From Roseovarius sp. (lineage in GTDB: Bacteria; Pseudomonadota; Alphaproteobacteria; Rhodobacterales; Rhodobacteraceae), in the NCBI GenBank assembly GCA_029212365.1, contig JARGOC010000004.1, positions 97,553 through 161,552 on the forward strand: a stretch of DNA of 64,000 nt, in the 5' to 3' direction. The first letter of the stretch is position 1. Every line of letters starts with the position of its first letter. The position numbers and the translations under genes were made by a program. Positions 13,412 through 23,358 of the stretch are shown here, piece by piece. The notes under the pieces were generated by a model, which was given only the letters and a program-made list of their open reading frames with translations, ran no database searches and had not been told where the DNA came from.

Positions 13412-14758
13412 TCAGGGGCAGAACAGATCATTGCTCAGTGCAAAGACCATCAACCCCAACACCAGCGTCAATCCGACCCCCATCAGCACACGCAAGGCGC
13501 GCTCGGATGGGGGTTTTTTGAACACGGCCTCATAACCATAAAACACCAGATGCCCGCCATCCAGAACCGGGATCGGCATCAGGTTCAACAGGCCCACAGC
13601 GGCGGACAGCACGGCGATGAACCACACAAAGCTACTGACGCCTTGGCTGGCCATCGCCCCAGAAACCTGCGCGATACCGATTGGGCCGGACATGTTACAG
13701 CTGCTGATCGCCCCGGTAATCATGTGATACAGCCCCGAGAGCGATCCACTCACCACGCGCACGGTTTGATTGGCACCCCCCACAAGGGCCGCGACCGGGC
13801 CCAATGGCTCTTTTACTGCATCAAAGGCAAAGCCACCAGACACGCCGATACGCCAATGGGTTTTGAACCCACCTTCCTCTTGCGGCTCATCCAAACGGCG
13901 GGGCACAAGAACAAAATCCAGCTCCTCGCCTGCCCGCCAGATGGTCATTGCCAGCGCGCGGCCATCGGACCCTTCGACAATGTCCTTAAGTTGCGAAAAG
14001 GCATGGATAGGTGTTCCGTCAATTGCCGTGATCACATCGCCCGGCTTCATATCCACAGAATAGGCCGCCGAGCGCGGGGCCAATTGCTCGGCCAATGGCG
14101 GCCACGGATGCGGGCCTTGCACGAGCGTCTCGACACCATTTCGTGCCACCAAATACTCCAACAAAGGTTCTTCTGGCAGGCTGTCGGAAAACGCCTCGAA
14201 TGCTTCGCGATCATCAAAGGGAGGCAACACAATATCAGCCACGGTGATAATCTGATCGCCGGGTTGCAAAGTTACGCCCATAACCGGCAGGGGTTTCAGA
14301 CGCTCGACAATCAGCGGTTCGGCGGTTTTGCCATCCCACATCATCACGCCGCCAAAGACCAACACCGACAGGATAAAATTGAACACCGGGCCCGCGGCCA
14401 CCGTGGCGGAGCGCGCCCACAACGGGGCACCCTGCATGGTTTGGCGGCGTTCCTCGGGGGATAAATCGCTGATCGTGTCGGTTGTATTGGCGCTGGCGGC
14501 ATTGGCGTCGCCCTTGAATTTCACATAGCCACCAAAGGGCAGCAGGGCAAATTGCCAGCGTGTGCCGTGTTTATCCACCCTTGAAAACAACACCGGCCCA
14601 AACCCAAGCGAGAAGACATCAGCCTTGATGCCCGACCAGCGCCCGACAATGTAGTGGCCATATTCATGCACCGCCACGATCACCGAAAGAGCCACCACAA
14701 AGGCAGCAATCGTCATGAAAAGATTTCCGAACTGCGGCAGAAGGCCAACTACATCCAC
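13412..14758 (-). CDS. rseP: RIP metalloprotease RseP (site-2 protease)
   Basis: RseP cleaves transmembrane segments of anti-sigma factors and remnant signal peptides within the inner membrane. The 448 residues contain the zinc motif HEYGH in the first transmembrane helix, PDZ-like periplasmic domains (GDVITAIDGTPIHAFSQLKD), and the second active-site motif LMPIPVLDGGHL in the C-terminal membrane part. Length and domain order match the family. It starts 9 nt after the dxr stop, in the usual cdsA-dxr-rseP-bamA order. Confidence 0.97.
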   Translation of the reverse strand: MDVVGLLPQFGNLFMTIAAFVVALSVIVAVHEYGHYIVGRWSGIKADVFSLGFGPVLFSRVDKHGTRWQFALLPFGGYVKFKGDANAASANTTDTISDLSPEERRQTMQGAPLWARSATVAAGPVFNFILSVLVFGGVMMWDGKTAEPLIVERLKPLPVMGVTLQPGDQIITVADIVLPPFDDREAFEAFSDSLPEEPLLEYLVARNGVETLVQGPHPWPPLAEQLAPRSAAYSVDMKPGDVITAIDGTPIHAFSQLKDIVEGSDGRALAMTIWRAGEELDFVLVPRRLDEPQEEGGFKTHWRIGVSGGFAFDAVKEPLGPVAALVGGANQTVRVVSGSLSGLYHMITGAISSCNMSGPIGIAQVSGAMASQGVSSFVWFIAVLSAAVGLLNLMPIPVLDGGHLVFYGYEAVFKKPPSERALRVLMGVGLTLVLGLMVFALSNDLFCP

Positions 14759-14767
14759 GCGATATTC

Positions 14768-15940
14768 CTAACTGTTCATCCCTTTGACCACCCGGTCAGT
14801 ATTGTTCCTAGACAGATGGTCCACTTGCAGCACCTGATCAAGGGTAATCTCGGCATCAATAAGGCCATTGTCGGCTGACACTTGGGTCAGCACCTGCTCA
14901 ATCACCTGCGCCATATCAGCAAAGCCGATGCGCCCGTCGATGAAATGATCCATCGCACGCTCTTTGGCAGCGTTGAACACGGCGCCCGACAGGCCCCGCC
15001 GCTCCATCACCTCGCGGGCCAGACGCAACGCAGGATAGCGCGCGGGGTCCGGTGTTTGAAAGTTCAACTGCCCGATACCGGCCAGATCCAGCGGTTCCAC
15101 AGGCAAGACCTCGCGCTGTGGCCAGTTCAGGGCATAGCCAATGGCGTGGCGCATATCAGGCGGGCCAACATGGGCCATAAAGCCGCCATCGCAAAACCCG
15201 ACCATGGCGTGCACAATGCTCTCGGGATGCACCAGCACTTCGATCTGCTTGGGGTCAAACCCGAAAAACTCGCGCGCCTCGATCACCTCCATCGCCTTGT
15301 TGAACATCGACGCGCTGTCAATCGTGATGCGCTGGCCCATGTCCCAGTTGGGATGCTTGCTGGCTTGCTCCAAGGTCGCGTTTTGCAACTCTTCAACCGG
15401 CCAATCCCGAAACGCGCCCCCAGATGCGGTGATCACCACACGGCTGACAGCGGCAGTATCTTCGCCCACAAGCGCCTGATAAATAGCCGAATGTTCGCTA
15501 TCTACAGGGATAATCCGCGCATGGTTCATCCGCGCAGTGTTCATCAACAACACCCCGGCCGTCACCAGTGATTCCTTGTTGGCCAACGCCAGCGTCGTGC
15601 CTTGTTTGAGCGCCTCAAAACTGGGCGGCAGCCCCGCCACGCCAACAATCGCCGACATGATCCATTGGGCCGGGCGGGCTGCGGCCTCGATCAGGGCAGT
15701 GGCGCCAGCGGCCACCTCGATTTGTGTATGGCTGAGTGCGGCGCGCAAATCCTCAAGCAGATCCTCATGGGCCGTCACGGCCAATTCGGCCTGAAACTCA
15801 ATCGCATCGGCGGCCAGTTGGGTGATATTGTGCCCGCCGGTCAGGGCAACCACCGTAAAGCGTTCGGGGGTGCGGCGCACCAGATCAAGCGTGTTTTGCC
15901 CGACCGAGCCGGTTGCGCCAAGAATACTGATACGTTTCAT
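14768..15940 (-). CDS. dxr: 1-deoxy-D-xylulose 5-phosphate reductoisomerase
   Basis: Dxr converts DXP to MEP with NADPH, the committed step of the non-mevalonate isoprenoid route. I chose the ATG at 15940, giving 390 residues starting MKRISILGATGSVG with the NADPH-binding loop at the very N-terminus. That ATG overlaps the cdsA stop as ATGA, whereas an upstream start would run into cdsA. Motifs include ALANKESLV, the metal-binding PVDSEHSAI and ASGGAFRDWP. The neighbouring uppS uses the isoprenoid product downstream. Confidence 0.97.
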   Translation of the reverse strand: MKRISILGATGSVGQNTLDLVRRTPERFTVVALTGGHNITQLAADAIEFQAELAVTAHEDLLEDLRAALSHTQIEVAAGATALIEAAARPAQWIMSAIVGVAGLPPSFEALKQGTTLALANKESLVTAGVLLMNTARMNHARIIPVDSEHSAIYQALVGEDTAAVSRVVITASGGAFRDWPVEELQNATLEQASKHPNWDMGQRITIDSASMFNKAMEVIEAREFFGFDPKQIEVLVHPESIVHAMVGFCDGGFMAHVGPPDMRHAIGYALNWPQREVLPVEPLDLAGIGQLNFQTPDPARYPALRLAREVMERRGLSGAVFNAAKERAMDHFIDGRIGFADMAQVIEQVLTQVSADNGLIDAEITLDQVLQVDHLSRNNTDRVVKGMNS

Positions 15941-16731
15941 GACAGCGCAGGCACCCAACCCGTGATCCAAAGCAGCGCCACAAAAGTTGAGGCCCCCAGC
16001 ATGGCATCAAAGCGGTCAAACACACCGCCATGGCCCGGAAGCAAGTTTGAGCTGTCTTTCACACCCTTGCGGCGTTTGATGGCACTTTGGGCGATGTCAC
16101 CCATTTGGCCTGCAAACCCGGTGAGCATTGACAAGGGGATCAACATCACCCCTGCCCCGGTTGGCCCCATGAATATCAGGCCAATAACCGCCGCGCCCAG
16201 CCAGCCAGCGATGGTGCCAGACCAGGTTTTCTTGGGGCTGATGGCAGGCCAGAACTTTGGCCCGCCCAACATGCGCCCGGCGAAATAGCCCGCAACGTCT
16301 GACATAATCACAACGAGGATCAACCACAGCGCCCAAATGATCCCATCCTGCAAACGCAGCATCAACAAAGCAAGGCTGCCCACAAGGATCCATGCGGTAT
16401 AAGCCCCAAACCTTACGCGGTCAGATTTCACCTGCCCCACGGCCACCAATGTGGCCGCAATGATCAAGGGCACAATGAACAATGTGGTCATTGTCAGCCC
16501 TGATATGAGTTCTGTCAGCGCCAGTGTCAAAGCCCCGATAAGCCCCAGCCCCAGTGGAAATTCAGCGTCAAACATGCGCGCCAATTCCCACATCATCAGC
16601 CCGCCGACACCCCAGATCAGCGCCCGGAACGGCCAGCCGCCAAAATATACCGCTAACGCCCCCACGATCAGCATGATCACCCCCGAGATCACCCGAGGTG
16701 CCAGGTCAGCCCATTGCGAGGATGCGCTCAT
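15937..16731 (-). CDS. cdsA: Phosphatidate cytidylyltransferase
   Basis: CdsA makes CDP-diacylglycerol from phosphatidic acid and CTP, feeding phospholipid synthesis at the inner membrane. The 264-residue product is almost entirely hydrophobic with several transmembrane helices and carries the family pattern near the C-terminus: MSDVAGYFAGRMLGG, SPKKTWSGTIAG and LLPGHGGVFDRFDAML. The start overlaps uppS by 4 nt and the stop overlaps dxr by 4 nt, so the set is translationally coupled. Confidence 0.96.
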   Translation of the reverse strand: MSASSQWADLAPRVISGVIMLIVGALAVYFGGWPFRALIWGVGGLMMWELARMFDAEFPLGLGLIGALTLALTELISGLTMTTLFIVPLIIAATLVAVGQVKSDRVRFGAYTAWILVGSLALLMLRLQDGIIWALWLILVVIMSDVAGYFAGRMLGGPKFWPAISPKKTWSGTIAGWLGAAVIGLIFMGPTGAGVMLIPLSMLTGFAGQMGDIAQSAIKRRKGVKDSSNLLPGHGGVFDRFDAMLGASTFVALLWITGWVPALS

Positions 16732-17465
16732 GCAGACACAGCCCCAAAGCGGCGGTCACGGGTGCCATAATGGCTCAGCAATTCGTCAAATTTTTCGGCC
16801 GTAAAATCCGGCCAGAGCGTATCAATAAACTCGTATTCGGCATAGGCCGATTGCCACAACAGGAAGTTGGAAATACGCGCCTCTCCGCTGGTGCGGATCA
16901 CAAGGTCTGGATCAGGTAAAACGCAAGTATCCAAATACTTTGGCAGCGTTTCTTCATCCACTTTTTCCGGATCAAGCCGCCCCGCTGCCACATCCTGTGC
17001 CAACCGTTTTGTGGCGCGAGACACCTCATCGCGCCCGCCGTAGTTCAATGCAATCGTCAGGTTGGTGCCAGTACAGCCAGAGGTCATCGCTTCGGCCTCA
17101 TCCATCAACCCGCGCAGCTTTTTGTCCAGACGCGGGCGATCACCAATAAAGCGCACCCGCACGTTCTCTTTCACGAAGGCTTGCATTTCTTTCATGATGT
17201 AGCGGCGAAACAGGCTCATCAACCCGGCCACTTCTGATTGTGTGCGCTTCCAGTTTTCTGTCGAAAAGGCAAAGATAGTCAGGTATTTCACACCCAAATC
17301 AGGGCAAGCACTGACAATTTCACGGACCCGGCGCGCGCCGGCGTGGTGGCCAAACAAGCGCGGCCGCCCCCGGCTTTGGGCCCAGCGGCCATTGCCATCC
17401 ATGATGATCGCCACATGGCCTGGCCCCCCGCCCGTTCGGGCAGGCTTATCCAAGTCTTTGGTCAT
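16728..17465 (-). CDS. uppS: Undecaprenyl (polyprenyl) diphosphate synthase
   Basis: UppS is a cis-prenyltransferase making the C55 lipid carrier for peptidoglycan and O-antigen. The 245 residues show the catalytic IIMDGNGRWAQ with the key Asp, GHHAGARRVREIV, the FAFSTENWKR segment, and the C-terminal DLVIRTSGEARISNFLLWQ. It begins within the frr stop (TGATG, 1-nt overlap) and ends overlapping cdsA, in the conserved frr-uppS-cdsA-dxr-rseP order. Confidence 0.97.
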   Translation of the reverse strand: MTKDLDKPARTGGGPGHVAIIMDGNGRWAQSRGRPRLFGHHAGARRVREIVSACPDLGVKYLTIFAFSTENWKRTQSEVAGLMSLFRRYIMKEMQAFVKENVRVRFIGDRPRLDKKLRGLMDEAEAMTSGCTGTNLTIALNYGGRDEVSRATKRLAQDVAAGRLDPEKVDEETLPKYLDTCVLPDPDLVIRTSGEARISNFLLWQSAYAEYEFIDTLWPDFTAEKFDELLSHYGTRDRRFGAVSA

Positions 17466-18028
17466 CAGACCTGCATGATCTCGGCTTGTTTGGTTTCAAG
17501 CGCCTCATCCACCAGAGTAATATGGCGGTTGGTGATTTCCTGCACTTCGGCTTCCCAGAACTTCTGATCATCCTCAGACAGGCCATCGGCCTTGGCCTTT
17601 TTGATCTGATCCATGCCATCGCGGCGCACGTTGCGCACGGATACTCGGGCGCTTTCGGCATATTGGCCGGCCACTTTGCCCAACTCACGGCGGCGTTCTT
17701 CGTTCAGCTCAGGAATGGGCAGCATGATGATCGTGCCATTCAATTGCGGATTGATCCCCAGCCCGCTTTCGCGGATGGCTTTTTCAACTTTGCCAACCAG
17801 GCCCTTGTCCCACACATTGATCGTCACCATGCGCGGCTCTGGCACATTCACGGTGCCAACCTGATTGACCGGCGTCATGGATCCATAGGCATCCACCATC
17901 ACAGGCTCCAGCATCGAGGCACTGGCGCGCCCTGTGCGCAGTGACGCAAATTCAGTTTTCAGCGAGGCCATAGCCCCGTCCATACGGCGCTCAAGATCGT
18001 CGGTATCGAGCATGAAATCGTCTGACAA
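17465..18028 (-). CDS. frr: Ribosome recycling factor
   Basis: RRF works with EF-G to split the post-termination ribosome. The 187 residues begin [19 protein letters not shown] and contain the conserved [21 protein letters not shown] and the [12 protein letters not shown] and VSVRNVRRD stretches that make the tRNA-like shape. A strong Shine-Dalgarno (AAGGAGG) precedes the start. It follows pyrH after 111 nt with no obvious terminator. Confidence 0.97.
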   Translation of the reverse strand: MSDDFMLDTDDLERRMDGAMASLKTEFASLRTGRASASMLEPVMVDAYGSMTPVNQVGTVNVPEPRMVTINVWDKGLVGKVEKAIRESGLGINPQLNGTIIMLPIPELNEERRRELGKVAGQYAESARVSVRNVRRDGMDQIKKAKADGLSEDDQKFWEAEVQEITNRHITLVDEALETKQAEIMQV

Positions 18029-18139
18029 AGGACGCCTCCTTGGTGGTTCTTTAATATTGTCCGCCGGTTTTAGAGCATGGTCGCGCAGTTGTATAGCGGC
18101 GGTTGGCTGGACATGGCCCGCCGGGTGATTGAACCAGCC

Positions 18140-18865
18140 CTAGCCTTTGACCATCGTAAATGTGCCAGTGCCGTCCAAAATGCTGCGAAAGCCCCCCGGT
18201 TCATCCAGGCTGAACACGATAATCGGCAGGTTATTGTCACGCGCCAGGGCGATTGCGCTGGCGTCCATGACATTCAGGCGTTTGGCCAAGACATCATCAA
18301 ATGACACCTCATCATAGCGTACCGCGTCATCGTTGGTCATCGGGTCTTTGTCATAGATGCCATCAACCTTGGTGCCCTTGAAAATCGCCTGACATGCCAT
18401 TTCTGAGGCGCGCAGCGTTGCGGCGGTATCGGTTGTGAAATATGGGTTTCCTGTGCCGGCCGCAAAAATGCAGACGCGCTTTTTCTCCAGGTGGCGCACA
18501 GCGCGGCGGCGAATATAGGGTTCGGCCACTTCATCCATACGAATGGCGCTGATCACCCGGCAATAGACGCCGATACCTTCCAAGGCTGACTGCATGGCCA
18601 AAGCGTTCATCACTGTTGCCAGCATACCCATGTAATCTGCTGTGGTGCGCTCCATCCCCTGTGCGCTGCCTTGCAGCCCGCGAAAGATGTTCCCGCCGCC
18701 GATCACCATGCAGATCTCAACACCTGAGTCGTGCACGGTTTTCACCTCTTGGGCGATGCGCTCAACTGTTGGCGGATGTAGCCCAAATCCCTGATCCCCC
18801 ATCAGGGCTTCGCCCGAAATTTTCAGCAAGACACGTTCGTAACTGGTGCCAGGGGTTTCGGACAT
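18140..18865 (-). CDS. pyrH: UMP kinase PyrH
   Basis: PyrH phosphorylates UMP to UDP using ATP and is allosterically controlled by UTP/GTP in the family. The 241 residues carry [36 protein letters not shown] and DGIYDKDP, in the usual order for this amino-acid-kinase fold. A GGAGG sequence stands about 10 nt upstream of the ATG. It is the first gene of the minus-strand envelope and translation block; the promoter must lie in the 146 bases shared with divergent miaA. rpsB and tsf, often upstream of pyrH, are not here. Confidence 0.97.
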   Translation of the reverse strand: MSETPGTSYERVLLKISGEALMGDQGFGLHPPTVERIAQEVKTVHDSGVEICMVIGGGNIFRGLQGSAQGMERTTADYMGMLATVMNALAMQSALEGIGVYCRVISAIRMDEVAEPYIRRRAVRHLEKKRVCIFAAGTGNPYFTTDTAATLRASEMACQAIFKGTKVDGIYDKDPMTNDDAVRYDEVSFDDVLAKRLNVMDASAIALARDNNLPIIVFSLDEPGGFRSILDGTGTFTMVKG

Positions 18866-19011
18866 GGGCGCTGCCTCCGGAGGGTATGAAATGAGTTTGG
18901 GCGCAAAATGTCTTAATTACGTCCGAGGATCAATCCGATAGTCGCGTGGCTTGGGCAAAATACGCAAATTCGCCTCGTAATCTGTGATGTTCTTGCATAA
19001 GTCCTTGGGCG

Positions 19012-19890
19012 ATGTTGCCTGACCTTGACATAGACCCTCAAAAGCCGGTGCTGATTGCCGGGCCCACGGCCTCGGGTAAGTCCGAGCTGGCCTTGCGAAT
19101 TGCCGAATCCCAAGGTGGCGTAATCCTGAATGCCGATGCGATCCAGGTTTATGCGAACTGGCGGGTTTTAACTGCCCGCCCCTCGCCCCAAGATGAGTTG
19201 CGCGCGCCACATCATCTATTTGGGCATATCGCGTATGATCAGGCGTATTCTGTTGGTCATTGGTTGCGCGACGTGGCGCCGATTGTGCAGGCTGAACGCG
19301 CGATCATCGTTGGTGGCACGGGGCTGTATCTCTCGGCGTTAACCGAAGGGTTGGCCGAAATCCCCGCCACACCGGCAGTTATCAGGGCTGAGGCCGACGC
19401 CCTGCGCACGCAGGGGCAGATCACCACGATGTTGGCTGATCTGGACAGTGAAATACGCGCGCGCATTGATGTCCAAAATCCAATGCGAGTGCAGCGCGCC
19501 TGGGAAGTGCAGCGTGCCACCGGCCGCAGCCTGAGTACATGGCAAGACGAAACACCGCCTGCGTTACTGCCCTTGGACCGGGTCACGCCATTGGTGTTGC
19601 AAGCCGATAAGGACTGGCTGACCCCACGCATCGCGCGCCGCTTTGATCAGATGATCACACAGGGCGCGCTGGATGAGGCCCGCGACAATCTGGATCTCTG
19701 GGACCCCAACCTGCCCTCATCCAAGGCGATTGGTGCCCCTGAGTTGATGGCCTATCTGCAAGGTCAGATCACACTGGATGCGGCCCGCGAACAGGCCAGC
19801 ATCGCCACACGGCAATTTGCCAAACGGCAACGCACCTGGTTTCGTGCGCGGATGAAAGAATGGCGGATGATTTCAGCGGCTGAGATATAA
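19012..19890 (+). CDS. miaA: tRNA dimethylallyltransferase MiaA
   Basis: MiaA transfers a dimethylallyl group to N6 of A37 in tRNAs reading UNN codons. The 292 residues have the P-loop [30 protein letters not shown] (the D-x-x-Q-x-Y substrate motif), [11 protein letters not shown], and C-terminal [15 protein letters not shown]. The length is near the family norm of about 300. It is divergent from pyrH and is followed after 83 nt by an AraC-type gene on the same strand. Confidence 0.96.
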   Translation: MLPDLDIDPQKPVLIAGPTASGKSELALRIAESQGGVILNADAIQVYANWRVLTARPSPQDELRAPHHLFGHIAYDQAYSVGHWLRDVAPIVQAERAIIVGGTGLYLSALTEGLAEIPATPAVIRAEADALRTQGQITTMLADLDSEIRARIDVQNPMRVQRAWEVQRATGRSLSTWQDETPPALLPLDRVTPLVLQADKDWLTPRIARRFDQMITQGALDEARDNLDLWDPNLPSSKAIGAPELMAYLQGQITLDAAREQASIATRQFAKRQRTWFRARMKEWRMISAAEI

Positions 19891-19973
19891 CTATCTCAAC
19901 ATTTACTGCTGACATCCCCCCGTTTTGGTGACACACTTGTGAAAATACGACAATAATTGGTGGCAGCAGACCC

Positions 19974-20789
19974 TTGGCAGAACACCCTTATGTCTCCACG
20001 ATCACCGCCTGGGCGGAGGGGCGCAACTGGTCGTTAGAGTTACAGCACGCCCGCCCGCAACACGCATTGATCTGGCAGACCCGTGGCCAAACCCGCGGTA
20101 TCATAGAAGGCCAGCGGCGTGGCATTGGCGCACATAATGCGTTGGTGATTCCGGCCGGTACGATGTTTTCACTTGAGATGGCCAGACAAAGCTTTGGCAT
20201 GGTGTGCCTGATCCCGGCGGGTGAACGGTTATTGATGCCTGACACGCCGATCATCCTCAGCATTCAGGACGTACGTCATCAGGCCGAGCTGACCGGCATT
20301 CTGGAAAACATGCAACGTGAACAAAACTCGGATTTGCCCTTCGCCGATGAGGCGCTTTTTGCCCAAGGCGAGTTGCTGACTGTCTGGCTCAGGCGCAGTA
20401 TCATCCGCCATTCCAGCGCGCCCCAGCGGGCCACAGCCACACAACGCCTGATGCGCGCCTATACAGCCACGCTCGAACGGGATTTTAGAACCGGACAGCC
20501 GATGGCGGACTACGCCAAAACGCTGGGGGTAACGCCGACACATCTGTCACGCGCCTGCAAACAGGCCTCGGGGGTGACGGCTGCGGACTTACTGGTGCAA
20601 CGCAGCCTCCATGCTGCGCGCTTGTTATTGGAAGACGGTGATCTGCCCGTTACCCAAATCGCAGCTGAGCTGGGCTTCAACTCAGCCGCCTATTTCTCTC
20701 GGTTTATTCAACACCACACCGGATCAACCCCGTCTGCATTGCGCAAGTCCGCCCAGAGCACGCGCATTACAAACATGTCCAAAAGTTGA
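19974..20789 (+). CDS. AraC-family transcriptional regulator
   Basis: The product has about 271 residues, with an N-terminal cupin-like sensing half (RQSFGMVCLIPAGERLLMP) and a C-terminal AraC/XylS double helix-turn-helix: MADYAKTLGVTPTHLSRACK and then VTQIAAELGFNSAAYFSRFI. No in-frame ATG lies upstream before a stop, and the first internal ATG would remove most of the sensor, so the TTG at 19974 is the best start. It reads toward an orphan ABC binding-protein gene 124 nt downstream, the likely target. AraC proteins beside lone binding proteins occur in iron-siderophore and peptide uptake; the ligand here is unknown. Confidence 0.85.
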   Translation: MAEHPYVSTITAWAEGRNWSLELQHARPQHALIWQTRGQTRGIIEGQRRGIGAHNALVIPAGTMFSLEMARQSFGMVCLIPAGERLLMPDTPIILSIQDVRHQAELTGILENMQREQNSDLPFADEALFAQGELLTVWLRRSIIRHSSAPQRATATQRLMRAYTATLERDFRTGQPMADYAKTLGVTPTHLSRACKQASGVTAADLLVQRSLHAARLLLEDGDLPVTQIAAELGFNSAAYFSRFIQHHTGSTPSALRKSAQSTRITNMSKS

Positions 20790-20913
20790 TCACAGCCGGC
20801 CGTCTGAAGGCTGGTTGTTTGAAACGTAACTTTATATGGTTCTGGCACGCCGAGCACCAATTAGGCGGCGAACATGCCTTGTGATTTGTTTAACATCAGT
20901 TGAGGGTCTTTGA

Positions 20914-22566
20914 ATGCCCATGTCCAATGCCCACCGCCTGCATCCGATTGCCCAAACCGCCCTGTCGGATATGCACTCGGGCCGGATCACCCGGCGCGAT
21001 TTTCTGACGCGGGCCACGGCCATGGGGATGAGTGCGACAGCCCTTGGTCAGGTCCTTGGGGCACAGCCTGCCCATGCGCAATCCATCCCTCAACAAGGCG
21101 GCACCCTGCGCATTCAGCAAAGCGTCAAAGCCATGAAAGACCCACGCAGTTACGACTGGAGCGAGTTGGGCAATCAGACCCGTGGTTTTTTGGAGTATCT
21201 GGTTGAATATCAACGTGATGGCACCCTTACCGGCCTGTTGCTAAACAGCTGGAGCGTGACAGAGGATGCCAAGGTGTACACGCTCAATCTGCGACAGGGT
21301 GTGACCTGGAACAATGGTGATACGTTCACCTCGGCTGATGTGGCGCATAATTTTGCCCGCTGGTGTGACGGGGCCGCTGTCGGCAATTCCATGGCCTCTC
21401 GCTTTGGCGCCTTGATGGCCGAAGGTCAGCTGCGCCCGGATGCAATACGCATTGTGGATGATCATACTCTCACGCTGAACCTCAGCCAGCCAGACATAAC
21501 CATCATGGCCAGCCTGTCGGATTATCCGGCCGCCGTCATGCACTCGTCTTATGACGGCGGTGATCCTTTCTACTTTGGCATTGGCACCGGCCCTTTCCGC
21601 CCGGTTGAATTGGCCATCGCTGAAAAATGTGTGTTGGAGCGCAACACCGATCACAACTGGTGGGGGAGTGACGTGTTTGGCGGGCCCTATTTGGACCGGG
21701 TGGAATTTATAGATGTCGGAACTGATCCGTCCTCTTGGGTGGCTGCGGCCAATGGGGGTGAAATTGACCTGCTCTATGAAATCGTCGGCGATTTTGTGGA
21801 TGTCATGGATAGCCTCGGCTGGGTGTCTTCTGAGGTGGAAACCGCCGCCACCATGGTGATCCGTACCAATCAACAAGCCGAGATTGAGGGGGTCAAACCC
21901 TATGCAGATGCATCCGTGCGTCGGGCATTGGCCTTGGCGGTGCACAACGGCATCTGCCTTGAGCTGGGCTATGGCGGGCGTGGCAGCGTGGCGGCCAATC
22001 ATCATGTCAGCCCAATGCATCCGGCCTACGTCGACATTGGCCCGCCAATTTATGACCCCATACAGGCCCACACCGATTTGGAAGCCGCCGGTTTATTGGA
22101 GTATGAACATAACCTGATTACCGTTGATGATGAATGGCAGCGCAACACCGGCGATGCCGTGGCCGCGCAGCTGCGCGATGCCGGTTTGAACGTGCGCCGC
22201 ACAATTCTGCCTGGAGCCACCTTTTGGCAAAACTGGCAGGACTATCCATTTTCCGCCACGCAATGGAATCACCGCCCCCTAGAGGTACAGGCCCTATCCC
22301 TGGCCTATCGCAGCGGGGCGGAGTGGAATGAAACAGGCTATGCCAATCCTGAATTTGACGCATTGCTGGATCGCGCCATGGCAATTCCTGACGCCCAAAC
22401 ACGCCGTCCGATCATGCAGCAAATCGAAGTCATGTTGCGCGACGATGGCGTGATCATTCAGCCCTATTGGCGCAAGCTTTACAACCACCACAACGGCACG
22501 TTGATGAACGCCGAAAAACATCCATCACACGAAATTCATCTTTATAAGATCGGATTTTCGGCCTGA
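20914..22566 (+). CDS. Tat-exported ABC substrate-binding protein, family 5 (orphan)
   Basis: The 550-residue SBP_bac_5 family protein binds peptides, nickel complexes or similar solutes in the periplasm. The N-terminus has a twin-arginine motif (TRRDFLTRA) followed by a hydrophobic stretch and AHAQ, so it is probably exported folded by Tat. The body shows family landmarks: NLRQGVTWNNGDTFTSADV, TGPFRPVELA and RRALALAVHNGICLEL. GAGGG lies before the ATG; an ATG two codons in is also possible. No permease or ATPase gene follows (the next gene is convergent), so its transporter partners must be elsewhere. The AraC gene upstream probably controls it. Confidence 0.9.
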   Translation: MPMSNAHRLHPIAQTALSDMHSGRITRRDFLTRATAMGMSATALGQVLGAQPAHAQSIPQQGGTLRIQQSVKAMKDPRSYDWSELGNQTRGFLEYLVEYQRDGTLTGLLLNSWSVTEDAKVYTLNLRQGVTWNNGDTFTSADVAHNFARWCDGAAVGNSMASRFGALMAEGQLRPDAIRIVDDHTLTLNLSQPDITIMASLSDYPAAVMHSSYDGGDPFYFGIGTGPFRPVELAIAEKCVLERNTDHNWWGSDVFGGPYLDRVEFIDVGTDPSSWVAAANGGEIDLLYEIVGDFVDVMDSLGWVSSEVETAATMVIRTNQQAEIEGVKPYADASVRRALALAVHNGICLELGYGGRGSVAANHHVSPMHPAYVDIGPPIYDPIQAHTDLEAAGLLEYEHNLITVDDEWQRNTGDAVAAQLRDAGLNVRRTILPGATFWQNWQDYPFSATQWNHRPLEVQALSLAYRSGAEWNETGYANPEFDALLDRAMAIPDAQTRRPIMQQIEVMLRDDGVIIQPYWRKLYNHHNGTLMNAEKHPSHEIHLYKIGFSA

Positions 22567-22569
22567 GGC

Positions 22570-23169
22570 TCAGCTGCCCCAGATGACCCGCACATAGTTG
22601 CGGGTTTCTTTGTACGGGGGCACGCCACCGTATTTTTGCACCGCTCCGGGGCCGGCATTATAGGCCGCAAGCGCCAGCCGCCAAGACCCGAATGTGCGAT
22701 ATTGCTGCGCCAGATAGCGCGCGCCACCATCCAGGTTTTGGTAAGGATCATAAGCGTTTACACGCAAAGTCGCCGCGGTTCCCGGCATCAGCTGTGCCAG
22801 CCCGATGGCCCCGGCGTGGGATCGTGCGTTTGGTTTCCAGCCGCTTTCCTGCTGGACAAGGCGCAAAAACAGATCTTCAGGCACACTGTAGCGTCGCGCG
22901 GCATCGCGTGCCATGTGCACATACTGCCCGCGATATTTTCCGGTATAGCTTTTGGTGGATGCGCCACCATCACCCCATTTGGTCGGCGTATTGACCTTAC
23001 TGGGCTTGAGGCGAACCGAGCTTTTGTATTGCTGACTGGCCCGACTATCGAGCACTTTGGTTTGCGATCTGAACATTTTGTTGCGGCTCTTGGACGAAAA
23101 AATATCCGCCGCCGCCGGTACTGGCATCGCCAATCCCAAAGCCACAGTTGCTACCCAAAAAATCTTCAT
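22570..23169 (-). CDS. Periplasmic lytic transglycosylase (SLT domain)
   Basis: The 199-residue protein has a signal peptide ([22 protein letters not shown]) and a C-terminal goose-lysozyme-like SLT domain: [11 protein letters not shown] with the catalytic Glu, [16 protein letters not shown], then [17 protein letters not shown]. It cleaves peptidoglycan glycan strands to anhydromuramyl products. The linker between signal and domain is basic and low complexity. I chose the ATG at 23169 because the signal peptide begins there; an upstream in-frame start adds 39 unrelated residues. Its end lies 3 nt from the convergent binding-protein gene. Confidence 0.93.
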   Translation of the reverse strand: MKIFWVATVALGLAMPVPAAADIFSSKSRNKMFRSQTKVLDSRASQQYKSSVRLKPSKVNTPTKWGDGGASTKSYTGKYRGQYVHMARDAARRYSVPEDLFLRLVQQESGWKPNARSHAGAIGLAQLMPGTAATLRVNAYDPYQNLDGGARYLAQQYRTFGSWRLALAAYNAGPGAVQKYGGVPPYKETRNYVRVIWGS

Positions 23170-23358
23170 TACTGGCACCTGCCCCCAATCGCAGTTTGCG
23201 CGAATATAGCCACATCCAGCGGAATTTCCAGAACCAACCACAAGATCGGCGTGATCGTGCAATCTGACAGAAATTTTTGCCAACAAATTTAGCTCTTATT
23301 AACCGCTCTTGTGTGGTGTAACCAGAGACGGGTAAAAATGAATCAACAGGAGGGCTCG

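Noticed and set aside
13232..14464. Long open frame (about 410 codons) on plus opposite rseP.
   Set aside because: It lies entirely antisense to a clear family gene, is rich in His, Gln and Arg as expected of a shadow frame, and shows no family motif.
20793..20820. CAGCC/GGCTG inverted repeat followed by TTGTTT after the AraC gene.
   Set aside because: The stem is five base pairs with an 11-nt loop; not convincing as a terminator or attenuator.
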